Origin: an uncultured Lachnospiraceae bacterium
GTDB lineage: Bacteria; Bacillota; Clostridia; Lachnospirales; Lachnospiraceae
Direction: 5' to 3'
Length of the DNA stretch: 64,000 nt
NCBI GenBank assembly: GCA_947382625.1
Contig: CANDAG010000020.1
Location: 1 to 64,000, forward strand
The position numbers and the translations under genes are program-made. The notes below the pieces were generated by a model. It did no database searches and was not told the origin of the DNA. It saw only the letters and a program-made list of their open reading frames with translations. Below are positions 7,745 to 16,221 of this stretch, piece by piece; position 1 is the stretch's first letter, and each line of letters opens with the position of its first letter.

Positions 7745-8488
7745 ATGAAAAGAGTATTTGGAAGAAAGATTATGATCAAAGCGGCCAGCGCAGCCCTTGC
7801 CGGAATGATGCTGTGCGGAAGCCCCATGCAGGTGCTTGCAGCAGAGAAGTTTGACCCTGCATTTTATGCGGCAACCTATGCTGATGTAGTGAATGCTTTG
7901 GGCACAGATGTGAATGCACTTTATAACCACTATCTTACTTATGGACAGAAAGAGGGAAGGATGCCGTATGCCGGAGCAAAAGGCGGAGCGGAGGTTGAAG
8001 GAATTGCTGACACCACTGTGACAGTGACGGCAGAAGAGACGACAGCAGATGGAATCGTTCCTCTGGATCAGCTGGCAAATTATAAGAGCATAAAGAAAAA
8101 GATGACAGATGATGAATTCCAGGCGGCGTACGATGCGGCGCTGAGTATTGTGCAGCCACTTGCAGGATTGAGCGCGGAAGAACAGTTGATGGGAATTATG
8201 ATAGCATTACGGGCAAGATTTGAGAGTGGGATGGCATATTCCACATCGGCAAATCACTACAATGACCCGTATGGTTATCTGATCCTGGGAGCCGCTTCCT
8301 GTGCCGGAAGTGCAAGAACCACGGGATTGTGTCTGAATATGCTGGGCTATTCCTATGAGCATGTAAATGAGAACCAGTGGTCACATCAGTGGTGCCGGGT
8401 CAATATTGACGGAACGTATTGGATCTGTGATCCCTATGGATTATACGCAGGACCTGAGCCATCCGCTTATGCGCATCCTTATCTGTAA
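7745..8488 (+). CDS. Secreted transglutaminase-like cysteine protein
   Basis: A 247-residue exported protein. Residues 1-33 are a signal peptide (basic start, hydrophobic core, VLAA cleavage region). Residues about 35-75 form one copy of the short repeat found in many clostridial surface proteins (FDPAFYAATYADV, then HYLTYGQKEGRMPY). A Thr-rich linker follows. The C-terminal domain has the transglutaminase/protease-like triad: Cys186 in SCAGSARTTG, His214 in SHQWCRV and Asp229 in CDPYG. The domain is shorter than in classical transglutaminases. It could crosslink or cleave surface or peptidoglycan-linked peptides. AGGAGG sits upstream of the ATG. It is monocistronic and not related to its neighbours. 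Confidence 0.75.
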   Translation: MKRVFGRKIMIKAASAALAGMMLCGSPMQVLAAEKFDPAFYAATYADVVNALGTDVNALYNHYLTYGQKEGRMPYAGAKGGAEVEGIADTTVTVTAEETTADGIVPLDQLANYKSIKKKMTDDEFQAAYDAALSIVQPLAGLSAEEQLMGIMIALRARFESGMAYSTSANHYNDPYGYLILGAASCAGSARTTGLCLNMLGYSYEHVNENQWSHQWCRVNIDGTYWICDPYGLYAGPEPSAYAHPYL

Positions 8489-8507
8489 AGCAGTAAATAT
8501 AAAATTT

Positions 8508-9089
8508 TCACAGCCTCTTACAGTGGCGGAGTATGATATCCAGATTTTCCTTCACAGGGAGCCTTCCGTCCAACGTGGCAACAGGACAGGGAAGGCTTTC
8601 TGCGCTTTCCTCGAGAGTTTTTGGATCCCGGTTTTCCACCATTTTCAGGAAATCCTTTTGCTGTGTATACATATCTCCGCCTATAAGAACCCGTTCTCCG
8701 AACCGCCGCTCCTCTCTTGCCTGAATTCTTTGCAGGCGTTCTTTAAGCGGTACCTGAACCCAAAAGGCAATCGCAATGTGGGAAAGGATTTCGTGATCCC
8801 AATTCATTGAAACGCCGGATAAAATAAATTTTGGATGAGCTTCTATGTCTTTTTTGATGGCAGAGAGTACCTCCTGCTTTGCCCTGGGAATGGAAAAGGG
8901 CAGATCTCCCAAATGCTCCGTATGGATCATGTCGTTATTTTCGATGGCCCATTTGCGTGACAGACTCTGCTCGGGGAAATAATAATCCTCTGCATCCATC
9001 TCAAAATAACCTGTCTGTTTTGCCAATGCATGGGCAAGCGTTGATTTGCCGCTGCCGTTTAGTCCGAAAAGGGCAATTCCGTATATCAT
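8508..9089 (-). CDS. P-loop nucleotide kinase-like protein
   Basis: A 193-residue AAA_18-type kinase. The Walker A motif is GLNGSGKST at residues 9-17; MDAEDYYFP (residues 35-43) resembles the substrate or magnesium loop of small-molecule kinases. ILSGVSMNWD fits the Walker B strand, and an arginine-rich lid (RLQRIQAREERRFGERV) follows. Related clostridial proteins are annotated only as ATP-binding. The substrate is unknown. It lies on the same strand as the GH112 operon but after a strong terminator, so it is probably transcribed separately, and it converges with the transglutaminase gene 20 bp away. Confidence 0.75.
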   Translation of the reverse strand: MIYGIALFGLNGSGKSTLAHALAKQTGYFEMDAEDYYFPEQSLSRKWAIENNDMIHTEHLGDLPFSIPRAKQEVLSAIKKDIEAHPKFILSGVSMNWDHEILSHIAIAFWVQVPLKERLQRIQAREERRFGERVLIGGDMYTQQKDFLKMVENRDPKTLEESAESLPCPVATLDGRLPVKENLDIILRHCKRL

Positions 9090-9106
9090 TTTCCTGCCGC
9101 CTCCTT

Positions 9107-9143
9107 AAAAAACCATGGGAAAAGGAAATCCCTCTTCCCATGG
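9107..9143 (-). terminator. Terminator of the GH112 operon
   Basis: On the minus strand a 9-bp CCATGGGAA/TTCCCATGG stem, extended by further pairs around a short loop, is followed by six T residues. It lies 28 bp after the phosphorylase stop codon. Confidence 0.8.
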
Positions 9144-9170
9144 CCCATCTTTGGATCTTAATTAAATCCA

Positions 9171-11336
9171 TTAAATCTCATACCAGATGATCTGATTCGC
9201 CTCCAGATCCAGAGAAAAGCTTGTGCCGTCCCCTTTATAAACAACGGTACTCTGGGGCTCATAGGTGTTGTTTACCACGCAGTATTTCCCGTTTTCGGGA
9301 TAGGCGTGTACGTCAACGTTGTAGTTTTCCGAGAACCACTGGTGCAGATTTGCCTCGTCACCGGTGCTCCAGAGGATTGCCCGGTACAAAAGCCTGCTGT
9401 TTTCGAAGCTATAGGGAAGGCCGCTGATGTAGACTGCCCGGCCGGCGCCAAAGCTGTTTACTGCCAGCTGGACTTCCTTTTCGCCAAGCCTGCTGTCTGC
9501 CACAAGGACAGTGGTACCTTCCAGGGCATAAATGTTTTTCTTTCCCTCGCCGAAATCGATATTTTTCTTCACATCCTCTGTGATGAAATGCTGGTGGCTT
9601 TCCCAGTTATATTTGTCGTAGCCAAGAGTAAAGCCCCGCTCCTCCTCCACGCCGAAAACGTTGGACAGCTGGAAGAAATGGCCGTTTGCCTGATGGGCAC
9701 AGGGCTCGCCCACGCCGATGATGCCGCCGCCTTCATAGACAAACTTCTTTACCATGGAGGAAATATCCGGATCGCACCACCATTCGCCGCCGGTATGGGC
9801 AGTGTCAGCATCGCCTACGTTGATCAGCACATCGATATCCTTCAAGAGGTCAGGATTTTCCTTTAAATCAGCGAAGCTGATAAACTGTACATCAAAGGGC
9901 GCTCCGGACAGTGCCTCAATGATCCCGGAATAAGAATAATTCTGTTTATAATAAAGAGCATGATGCACCATATGGCAGCCCCAGGCGCGCATTTTTCCCC
10001 AGCAGTTCAGCACGGCAACCTTTTTTACACAGTAAGGAACACAGCCCTTGATGTTGTCATATAATTCCCGGAATTCCTTGCAGACGGATTCCACATAATC
10101 CACAAAATCAGGGAAATCCAGGGCCAGCTTTAAGTATCCGCCGTAACCGATCCTGTCAATGGGCTTACGGAGAATGGCACGACGGGCAGTTACCCAGTTT
10201 ACCTTGGCTTCTTTTACGGGATCGCCGCCTTCGTAAAAGGTATCCGGGAAGAAGTAGGGCAAAAGCCGTCCTTCGGTATAGGACACGCCTTCAATATCGC
10301 TGATCAGCCGCAGGGTGGAACCGTTTCCTACGCTTCCCACTACAGCGTCCAGACCCATTTCTTTAAATTCACCCATGAAGGGCTCTGTGCCGATCCAGTG
10401 ATCCCCAAGGAACATCATGGCCTCCTTGCCGGCCTCGTGAGTGATGTCCACCATTTCTTTGACGATCTTCCGGACCTCTCTTCTCTGGAAGGCCTGGAAA
10501 TCCTGGAATTCCCTGGAGGGGATCCGATACTGGTTATTGTAATAGCCCTGATCGATAATGTATTCCGGACGGAAGGGATATCCCACTTCACTCTCAAACT
10601 GCTCCAGGATATAGGGACTTACAGAGGCTGAGTAGCCGTACCAGTCCACATATTTTTCCCGTGCAAGCTCATCGAATACCAGTGTAAACTGGTGGAAAAA
10701 GGTGGTGAAACGGAGTACGTTCACATAAGGATGATCTTCTATAAATTTCCGGAGACGTTCCAGAGTAAAAGCATGTGTCTTGGGCTGTCTTACATCAAAG
10801 GTGATCTGATGCTCCACATCCTGCCATTCGTTTACGATAGCATTGTACATATGGACGGGATCCCACATGATATAGGCAAGGAAGCTGACGGTATAATCAT
10901 GGAAGGGAACCGCACTGATCACGACCTCTCCTGTTTCCTCGTCATAGCGCCAGTCTGAAGTGGAAACCACCTCTCCGGTACTCCTGTCGATCACCTCCCA
11001 CCACCGGGTAATATCATCGTTGGTGTTAGGAGTCAGCATATCCCGATACAGACCTTTCATCAGGCGGATGCGAAGCTCTGGCCCCGCGGCGGTATAAATG
11101 GGGGTCATAAGGTACATCTGCTGGATCTCGTCCGGATTGGCCTTTGCCCAGGCGTTGTCCTTTCTGGTGGTATAATAAGTGGCGTATACCTTCAGCCCGG
11201 CATCCTTCAACTCTATGGGAAAGCTGGTTCCATCGCAATCCCGTACGGCGTCGGCGCCCCACCTTTCTGACAATTTAATTGTTTCTTCGATTACATCCAT
11301 ATCGGTTGGTATTGTAATGCGTCCTTTTTCATTCAT
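9171..11336 (-). CDS. gnpA: GH112 galactosyl disaccharide phosphorylase (galacto-N-biose/lacto-N-biose type)
   Basis: A 721-residue intracellular phosphorylase of glycoside hydrolase family 112, matching the family's usual length. These enzymes split Gal-beta-1,3-GlcNAc or Gal-beta-1,3-GalNAc (or, in one subgroup, Gal-beta-1,4-rhamnose) with phosphate, giving galactose 1-phosphate. The TIM-barrel N-terminal domain carries MFLGDHWIGTEP, whose Asp312 corresponds to the general acid; a glutamine-amidotransferase-like domain (GGGIIGVGEP) and a C-terminal beta domain follow. The gene is last in an operon with a solute-binding protein and two permeases, so it works on imported disaccharide. GGAGCG precedes the ATG. 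Specificity between galacto-N-biose, lacto-N-biose and galactosyl-rhamnose cannot be settled by eye. Confidence 0.9.
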   Translation of the reverse strand: MNEKGRITIPTDMDVIEETIKLSERWGADAVRDCDGTSFPIELKDAGLKVYATYYTTRKDNAWAKANPDEIQQMYLMTPIYTAAGPELRIRLMKGLYRDMLTPNTNDDITRWWEVIDRSTGEVVSTSDWRYDEETGEVVISAVPFHDYTVSFLAYIMWDPVHMYNAIVNEWQDVEHQITFDVRQPKTHAFTLERLRKFIEDHPYVNVLRFTTFFHQFTLVFDELAREKYVDWYGYSASVSPYILEQFESEVGYPFRPEYIIDQGYYNNQYRIPSREFQDFQAFQRREVRKIVKEMVDITHEAGKEAMMFLGDHWIGTEPFMGEFKEMGLDAVVGSVGNGSTLRLISDIEGVSYTEGRLLPYFFPDTFYEGGDPVKEAKVNWVTARRAILRKPIDRIGYGGYLKLALDFPDFVDYVESVCKEFRELYDNIKGCVPYCVKKVAVLNCWGKMRAWGCHMVHHALYYKQNYSYSGIIEALSGAPFDVQFISFADLKENPDLLKDIDVLINVGDADTAHTGGEWWCDPDISSMVKKFVYEGGGIIGVGEPCAHQANGHFFQLSNVFGVEEERGFTLGYDKYNWESHQHFITEDVKKNIDFGEGKKNIYALEGTTVLVADSRLGEKEVQLAVNSFGAGRAVYISGLPYSFENSRLLYRAILWSTGDEANLHQWFSENYNVDVHAYPENGKYCVVNNTYEPQSTVVYKGDGTSFSLDLEANQIIWYEI

Positions 11337-11367
11337 CTGACAATTACGCTCCTTTCATGAAATATGT

Positions 11368-11547
11368 TTATTTGTATTGTCTGTTATAAAGCCATAACAG
11401 AACAATCAATCCTGCAAGCCCTGCCAGCTGGGTTAAAAGACCGGAAGGCCCGATATTCCTCTGCCCGGTCACCACAAGGGCTACACATGCGATAAAAACA
11501 ACAAAGACGATGATCCCTATCAGGATTTTCTTGGTAAATTCGTTCAT
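11368..11547 (-). CDS. Small two-helix membrane protein of a GH112 operon (DUF6903-like)
   Basis: A 59-residue protein beginning MNEFTKKILIGIIVFVVFIA. Two hydrophobic segments (about residues 8-27 and 37-54) are joined by the short loop TGQRNIGPSG and end in a basic tail. GGAGG lies upstream of its ATG, and it sits between the second permease gene and the phosphorylase with short gaps, so it is part of the operon. Similar tiny membrane proteins accompany GH112 transport operons in other clostridia, from memory. A role in stabilising or tuning the ABC permease is an inference from position only. Confidence 0.75.
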   Translation of the reverse strand: MNEFTKKILIGIIVFVVFIACVALVVTGQRNIGPSGLLTQLAGLAGLIVLLWLYNRQYK

Positions 11548-11580
11548 TTGATCCCTCCTATTCCGGCTCTGGTTACGCGT

Positions 11581-12471
11581 TTAACCTTTCAGACCGCCGA
11601 CGGTCATACCCTGTGTCAGTTTCTTCTGTACGCACATATACAGGATCAGCGTGGGCAGCATGACGATCACCAGTCCGGCATAAAGCTGTCCATACTGTAC
11701 TGCGGATTTCTGGGCGGCCATCAGGTTCATGAGTCCTACCGGAAGTGTCTTCAGATCCTGCTTGGTGAGCAATGTCATGGAGATGATATATTCATTCCAG
11801 AATGCCAGGAAATTGAACAGGATCACAGTCACGATGCTGGGCTTTGCCATAGGGATGATCACCCGTACCATGGTATAGAAATATCCGGCGCCATCCACAT
11901 AGGCGGCTTCCTCGTAATCTCTTGCCAGGGATTTGAAATAACCCGAAAGCAGATAGATCGTAAAGGGCAGGGCAGTGGATGCATATACAAGAGCCAGAAT
12001 AAACAGGTTATTCAAAAAGAATGGCTTTCCGAAGGTCTTCCGCAGAAACATATCTCCGTTGTTCAGCATCAGGAAGATGGGAACCACGATGTAGTTTACA
12101 TTGATGAACAAGCCTCCCATAAAAAGGGTGTTCCATATGGCCTTGCTCTTAAACTTAAACCTTGCAAGCACATAGGACGCCGGAAGGGAGATGACGATCA
12201 AAAGTACCAGGGAGAGCGCTGTCACAATAACAGATTTGAGCATGTATTCGCCCATGTTTGCCGTCTGCCATGCGTCCACGAAGTTCTGATAATGAAATCC
12301 CTGGGGAATGGTCCATGGATTCCGGTAAAACTCGGAATTCTCTTTGATGGACGCCACGAATACCCACGCCACCGGAACTAATATGGTGACTGCCAGAAGG
12401 ATCAGGATCACATAGATCAAAGCTTTAACAATTTTGGGGCTTTTGCCGAATTGGCTGTTTTCGTTTTTCAT
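11581..12471 (-). CDS. Carbohydrate ABC transporter permease (MalG type)
   Basis: Inner-membrane permease of about 296 residues with six predicted helices. The cytoplasmic coupling loop EEAAYVDGAGYFYTMVRVII is the EAA motif that docks the ATPase, and the C-terminus ends in GMTVGGLKG as in MalG relatives. The frame is open further upstream, but AGGAGGGACGGAAC lies directly before the ATG at 12471, giving the start MKNENSQFGKSPK. It pairs with the permease gene 16 bp upstream. No ATPase is encoded nearby; such importers usually share one MsmX/UgpC-type ATPase encoded elsewhere. Confidence 0.9.
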   Translation of the reverse strand: MKNENSQFGKSPKIVKALIYVILILLAVTILVPVAWVFVASIKENSEFYRNPWTIPQGFHYQNFVDAWQTANMGEYMLKSVIVTALSLVLLIVISLPASYVLARFKFKSKAIWNTLFMGGLFINVNYIVVPIFLMLNNGDMFLRKTFGKPFFLNNLFILALVYASTALPFTIYLLSGYFKSLARDYEEAAYVDGAGYFYTMVRVIIPMAKPSIVTVILFNFLAFWNEYIISMTLLTKQDLKTLPVGLMNLMAAQKSAVQYGQLYAGLVIVMLPTLILYMCVQKKLTQGMTVGGLKG

Positions 12472-12487
12472 GTTCCGTCCCTCCTGT

Positions 12488-13375
12488 CTAAAATTCGATT
12501 TCATCACGTTTGGTTACTGCATTCAAAATTCCTGCAAGTGCAAAGGAAAAAATGAATACGGTCACGCCGATGGCCATACCATAGCCGTAGGAGGAGTTGG
12601 TGTACGCCTCCTGATACATATAACTCAGGAATACGTTTGAGGCTCCGTCCGGGCCGCCGCTGGTCATAGCCTTGACCATCAAAAAGCTCATGTTGATCGT
12701 ACTGATGATAAAGAATGTCAGCGTGGTACGGATATTCGTCCAGACAAGGGGCAGAGTGATGGAAAAGAACTGGCTGATCCGTCCTGCGCCCTCCAAGGCT
12801 GCAGATTCGTAAAGACTCTCAGGTACATTTGCCATACTTGCCATATACATGACCATATAGTAACCGACTGCCTGCCATACCATGGCGATAGCCACGCTGT
12901 AGATGACAAGCTTGGGGCTTCCCAGCCACAGGATAGGGTCTTTGCCATGGCGGAACAGATTTAAAATGCTGTTCAAAAGTCCCTGATTCGGATCGTAGAT
13001 CGCGGAAAAAATTGCGCTGATAACTACAACGGAAAGAATATTCGGTATATAAAACACAATACGGAAAAAATTCTGTCCTTTTAGTTTTTCTCTGGTGAGA
13101 ATGGACGCGAAGATCAGCGACAGGCAAAAGGTAACCAGAGTGACAATGACGATCAGAAGAATACTGTTCTGGAATGACTGATAGAACTTGGGGTTCTGGA
13201 ACAGCTTCTTGAAATTCTCAAGGCCCACAAATGTCTTTTCGGCTGTATAACCGCCCCACTTATACATGGACATACGGAACACATCGATTGTGGGAATGAT
13301 CATAAAAACAATAAACAAAATAATGGCAGGAGCCGTGCAGGCAATGATAAACCCGCTTCTTCTCTTTTTTTTCAT
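12488..13375 (-). CDS. Carbohydrate ABC transporter permease (MalF/UgpA type)
   Basis: A 295-residue permease with six predicted transmembrane segments. The EAA loop is ESAALEGAGRISQFFSITLP, the ATPase-docking helix of binding-protein-dependent permeases. The start at 13375 (MKKKRRSGFIIACTAPAI) is preferred because TAGGGGG precedes it; the upstream open frame lacks homologous sequence and would run toward the terminator. It is the first permease gene after that terminator and forms the heterodimer with the MalG-type subunit downstream. The predicted substrate, from the GH112 enzyme in the same operon, is a galactose-containing disaccharide. Confidence 0.9.
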   Translation of the reverse strand: MKKKRRSGFIIACTAPAIILFIVFMIIPTIDVFRMSMYKWGGYTAEKTFVGLENFKKLFQNPKFYQSFQNSILLIVIVTLVTFCLSLIFASILTREKLKGQNFFRIVFYIPNILSVVVISAIFSAIYDPNQGLLNSILNLFRHGKDPILWLGSPKLVIYSVAIAMVWQAVGYYMVMYMASMANVPESLYESAALEGAGRISQFFSITLPLVWTNIRTTLTFFIISTINMSFLMVKAMTSGGPDGASNVFLSYMYQEAYTNSSYGYGMAIGVTVFIFSFALAGILNAVTKRDEIEF

Positions 13376-13439
13376 GGATATACCCCCTAAGCTGTGAGGT
13401 GATAACAACGGATACCGGTTTTGCAAGTCATTCTTGTGA

Positions 13440-13470
13440 AAAAAAGGCCGGTGAGAACTTCTCACCAGCC
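13440..13470 (-). terminator. Intra-operon terminator between solute-binding protein and permeases
   Basis: On the minus strand the stem GGCTGGTGAGAA/TTCTCACCGGCC (13446-13470, one mismatch, tight loop) is followed by seven T residues. It lies 41 bp after the solute-binding-protein stop. This arrangement gives high expression of the binding protein and partial read-through to the permeases. Confidence 0.75.
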
Positions 13471-13511
13471 TCTTTCACCTTTTGCCTTAGCTACTATTTT
13501 ATTTTTCGGAT

Positions 13512-14984
13512 TTATTCTTTCAGGGCAGCACGCAGTGCGTCGCTGTCGGATTTGATCTGATTTACCCAATCATCTTTGGACTTGTCGCCGGTTACAAGAG
13601 AGTTGACCGGATCAAAGAAGGTTGCACGGGTAGTGATACCTTCCACAGGCTCTGTTGCTGCGAATGCATCCATAACTGCAACTGCGCCGGTATCATAGAT
13701 GGCGTAGTAGAGCTTGTTGTCGCCGTCAAGCTTGTCTGTCATTCCCTGGATCGGCTGAACAGCGCCGCTCTTGGCAAAGATTTCTGCTGCTGCATCAGAG
13801 TAAAGGAAAGCGATGAACTCTTTTCCAAGATCCTGATTCTCTGCGCCTGCCGGCATCCATACCTGCTCGAAGAAGGAATAGGAAGCTCTCTCTCCGCCTT
13901 CAGTAACTGCGGGAAGTGCTGTAAAGCCCCACTCAAAACCGTCAGCTCTGGGTGCTTCTGCCATTTCTCCGATTACCCAGTTTCCGTTAGGCATGAATAA
14001 TGCCTTGTCATCTAAGATCAGCTGCTGGTTCTTCTGGAAATCATTGTCGTTGGCGTTGGCAGGAGTGGTGGACTCTGTATAGGAAGCCAGCTTAACAATG
14101 ATATCAAATACAGTCTGAGCTTCCGGGGTATCCCAGATGCCTTCGCCGTATCTTAAAGCTTCCTGGAACTTGTCATTTCCCATGCTCTCATGGAGCAGTG
14201 CATAAAAGAATGCGTCAAAGTATCCGGCGGTAGGATAAGTAAACAGCGCAATGCCTTCTTCTTTAGCCTTGTCTCCTAACTCCCACATTTCATCCCATGT
14301 TTCAGGAACTTCCCAGCCCTTGGCTGTGAACAGACCCTGGTCGAAGAACAGACCGCAGGGGCCGTAGAACATAGGCATGAGATAAGTTTTGCCATCGCTG
14401 TAAGGATTGCAGATGGAATTTTCTACAAAGCCCGGTAAGATCTTGTCACCAACTGTGGTGCTCTCGCCGGGAACTGTCATGGAAAGTACGTCTGTCAGAT
14501 CCACCAGGTTGTTGTCCTTTACGAAGGTTTCGGTGAGACCGGATGCTGCGCCTACTGCACGTAAGATCACATCAGGATATACACCGGACTTCATCTCGGG
14601 AGTGATAACATCCTCAAGATTCTTGTCAACTGTCAGTTCTATGGTGACTCCCTCATGACTCTCTTCAAAAGCGGCACATACCTCTGTCCACATATCTGCG
14701 CCGTACGCTGTTTCTACGGCAGCAACCTTCAGAGTTCCGGTGACTGCAGCGCCTTCGTCGGAAGCGCCTTCGTCGGAAGCGCCTTCGTCGGAAGCGCCTT
14801 CATCGGCCTCCTGGCTTTCCGCGTCATCCTGCGCAGTAGTTTCTTCTTCTGCGCTTCCTGTATCCTCAGTGGAAGCGGCATCCTCGGTCTTGCCGGTGTC
14901 TGTTGAGCCGCTGCCTCCGCAGGCTGCTGTACCGACTACCATCATGGCCGCCATTAAGATACATAAAACCTTTTTCATTTTCAT
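13512..14984 (-). CDS. Extracellular solute-binding lipoprotein of the GH112 sugar importer
   Basis: A 490-residue family-1-type binding protein. Residues 1-22 form a lipoprotein signal ending GTAAC, with the lipidated cysteine at 22. A long Ser/Thr/Asp/Glu linker follows, including four near-identical five-residue EGASD/EGAAV units, and holds the receptor away from the membrane. The binding domain then runs from about residue 83 to the end, with typical segments such as FFDQGLFTAKGWEVPETWDE. It delivers sugar to the two permeases encoded downstream. GGGAGG precedes the ATG; the MKKV two codons later is an equally good start. The divergent AraC gene is the likely regulator. Confidence 0.9.
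   Translation of the reverse strand: MKMKKVLCILMAAMMVVGTAACGGSGSTDTGKTEDAASTEDTGSAEEETTAQDDAESQEADEGASDEGASDEGASDEGAAVTGTLKVAAVETAYGADMWTEVCAAFEESHEGVTIELTVDKNLEDVITPEMKSGVYPDVILRAVGAASGLTETFVKDNNLVDLTDVLSMTVPGESTTVGDKILPGFVENSICNPYSDGKTYLMPMFYGPCGLFFDQGLFTAKGWEVPETWDEMWELGDKAKEEGIALFTYPTAGYFDAFFYALLHESMGNDKFQEALRYGEGIWDTPEAQTVFDIIVKLASYTESTTPANANDNDFQKNQQLILDDKALFMPNGNWVIGEMAEAPRADGFEWGFTALPAVTEGGERASYSFFEQVWMPAGAENQDLGKEFIAFLYSDAAAEIFAKSGAVQPIQGMTDKLDGDNKLYYAIYDTGAVAVMDAFAATEPVEGITTRATFFDPVNSLVTGDKSKDDWVNQIKSDSDALRAALKE
14749..14808. repeat. Tandem 15-bp repeat inside the solute-binding-protein linker
   Basis: Four head-to-tail copies of a 15-bp unit (GCGCCTTCGTCGGAA on the plus strand), the last slightly diverged. 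The unit length keeps frame, so copy-number change would only alter linker length. Confidence 0.85.
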
Positions 14985-15348
14985 AGCGATTACCTCCCTT
15001 TCAAACTATGCATTGTAGCTTCGGTTTCCTAAAGTATAACACCCATATGGCGGGATACTACTCATATATTGCTGTATTTTTTATATATCTTGCTTTCTGA
15101 TTCTCGCTGTGATATGATTTATTTGTATAAAAAATATGAAAATAAAGGGAGAAAATGTATTTATATGCAACATTTGCGTTAAAATAAACAACATATTTTA
15201 TACAAATTGCATATGGAAAGCTGAAAGAGCTACAAAGGAATCTGTATGCATTGAAATTTGCCCGTTTTTTAGACTTTGATAAATATCTAAATTCTGGAAA
15301 GGCCTGAATTTTTGTTTTATAATAACGAAATCATACAATTAACCGACC
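14985..15348. other. Divergent control region between the GH112 operon and its AraC regulator
   Basis: AT-rich intergenic DNA serving both directions. A TATAAT at 15318-15323 is a candidate -10 for the AraC gene. On the minus strand a TATACT-like box lies about 50 bp upstream of the solute-binding-protein start, without a good -35 element, as expected for an activator-dependent promoter. I see no clear symmetric operator. Confidence 0.4.
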
Positions 15349-16212
15349 TTGCAGAACCAAAGGAGGTGTCTTCAGATAGGAACTTCAATTTATTCCATCG
15401 ATCATGCGTTTACAGATGCGACGCAGAATAAGCTGCTTTATATTACCCACTCCAGATATGAAAACGACTGGCACAGCCATCCCCACATCCATCCCTTTAC
15501 CGAATTGTTTTATGTAAAGGACGGCATGGGGAGCTTTCTGGTGGAAGAAAAGGAATACGCCATCCAGAAGGACGATTTCGTGATCGTCAATTCCGGAATC
15601 TCCCATACGGAGATCTCCTCCGGCGAGAAGCCTCTGGAATACGTGACCATCGGGATGGAGGGCGTGGGTTTTTCCTTTGAGGGAAACAAGGAACACATCA
15701 TTTTCAGCTGCAAAAATGAAAAGAAGGATCTGCTTTTCTGCATGGACGCCATGCTCAGCGAAATGGAAGAAAAAAACAGGGACTGTGAGATCGTCTGCCA
15801 GAACCTTCTGGAGGTGCTGATCATCAAGCTGATCCGCAGGACCAATTTCGCCTTCGAGGTGGCCTCTGCCGCCCAGATCAACAGAGAATGCATCAAGATC
15901 AAGCGATACATTGAGGCAAACTATATACAGAACATCACGCTGGATTCCCTGGCAGAGATTTCTCATCTGAATAAATATTATCTGGCTCACTCCTTTACCC
16001 TGCACTGCGGCTGCTCGCCGATCCGCTATCTGTGCCAGATCCGCATCAACGCCAGTAAGGAGCTGCTTGCCAACACGGACTACAGCATCACGGAGGTGGC
16101 GCATTATGCGGGATTTTCTTCTCAGAGCTACTTCGCCCAGAGTTTCTTAAAAAGCTGCGGGCAGACGGCGTCTGCTTATCGGAAGGCGTGTAAAAAGAAG
16201 AAGGGGGAATAG
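15349..16212 (+). CDS. AraC family transcriptional regulator with cupin sensor domain
   Basis: An N-terminal cupin-like sugar-sensing domain (HSHPHIHPFTELFYVKDG, then a beta-barrel) is followed by a C-terminal AraC DNA-binding domain with two helix-turn-helices (LDSLAEISHLNKYYLAHSF and ITEVAHYAGFSSQSYFAQSF). It is divergent from the GH112 operon and probably activates it in response to the disaccharide. The start is odd. The open frame begins at TTG 15349 without a ribosome binding site, while a perfect AAAGGAGG at 15359-15366 points to codon 15376, which is ATA. Either a rare ATA start is used or a start codon was mutated. It ends 9 bp before the defence helicase, where composition shifts sharply to AT-rich. 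Confidence 0.85.
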   Translation: MQNQRRCLQIGTSIYSIDHAFTDATQNKLLYITHSRYENDWHSHPHIHPFTELFYVKDGMGSFLVEEKEYAIQKDDFVIVNSGISHTEISSGEKPLEYVTIGMEGVGFSFEGNKEHIIFSCKNEKKDLLFCMDAMLSEMEEKNRDCEIVCQNLLEVLIIKLIRRTNFAFEVASAAQINRECIKIKRYIEANYIQNITLDSLAEISHLNKYYLAHSFTLHCGCSPIRYLCQIRINASKELLANTDYSITEVAHYAGFSSQSYFAQSFLKSCGQTASAYRKACKKKKGE

Positions 16213-16221
16213 GAATATATT

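Noticed and set aside
15385-16104. A long minus-strand open frame opposite the AraC gene
   Set aside because: Shadow of a GC-rich coding strand; the plus strand encodes clear AraC motifs.
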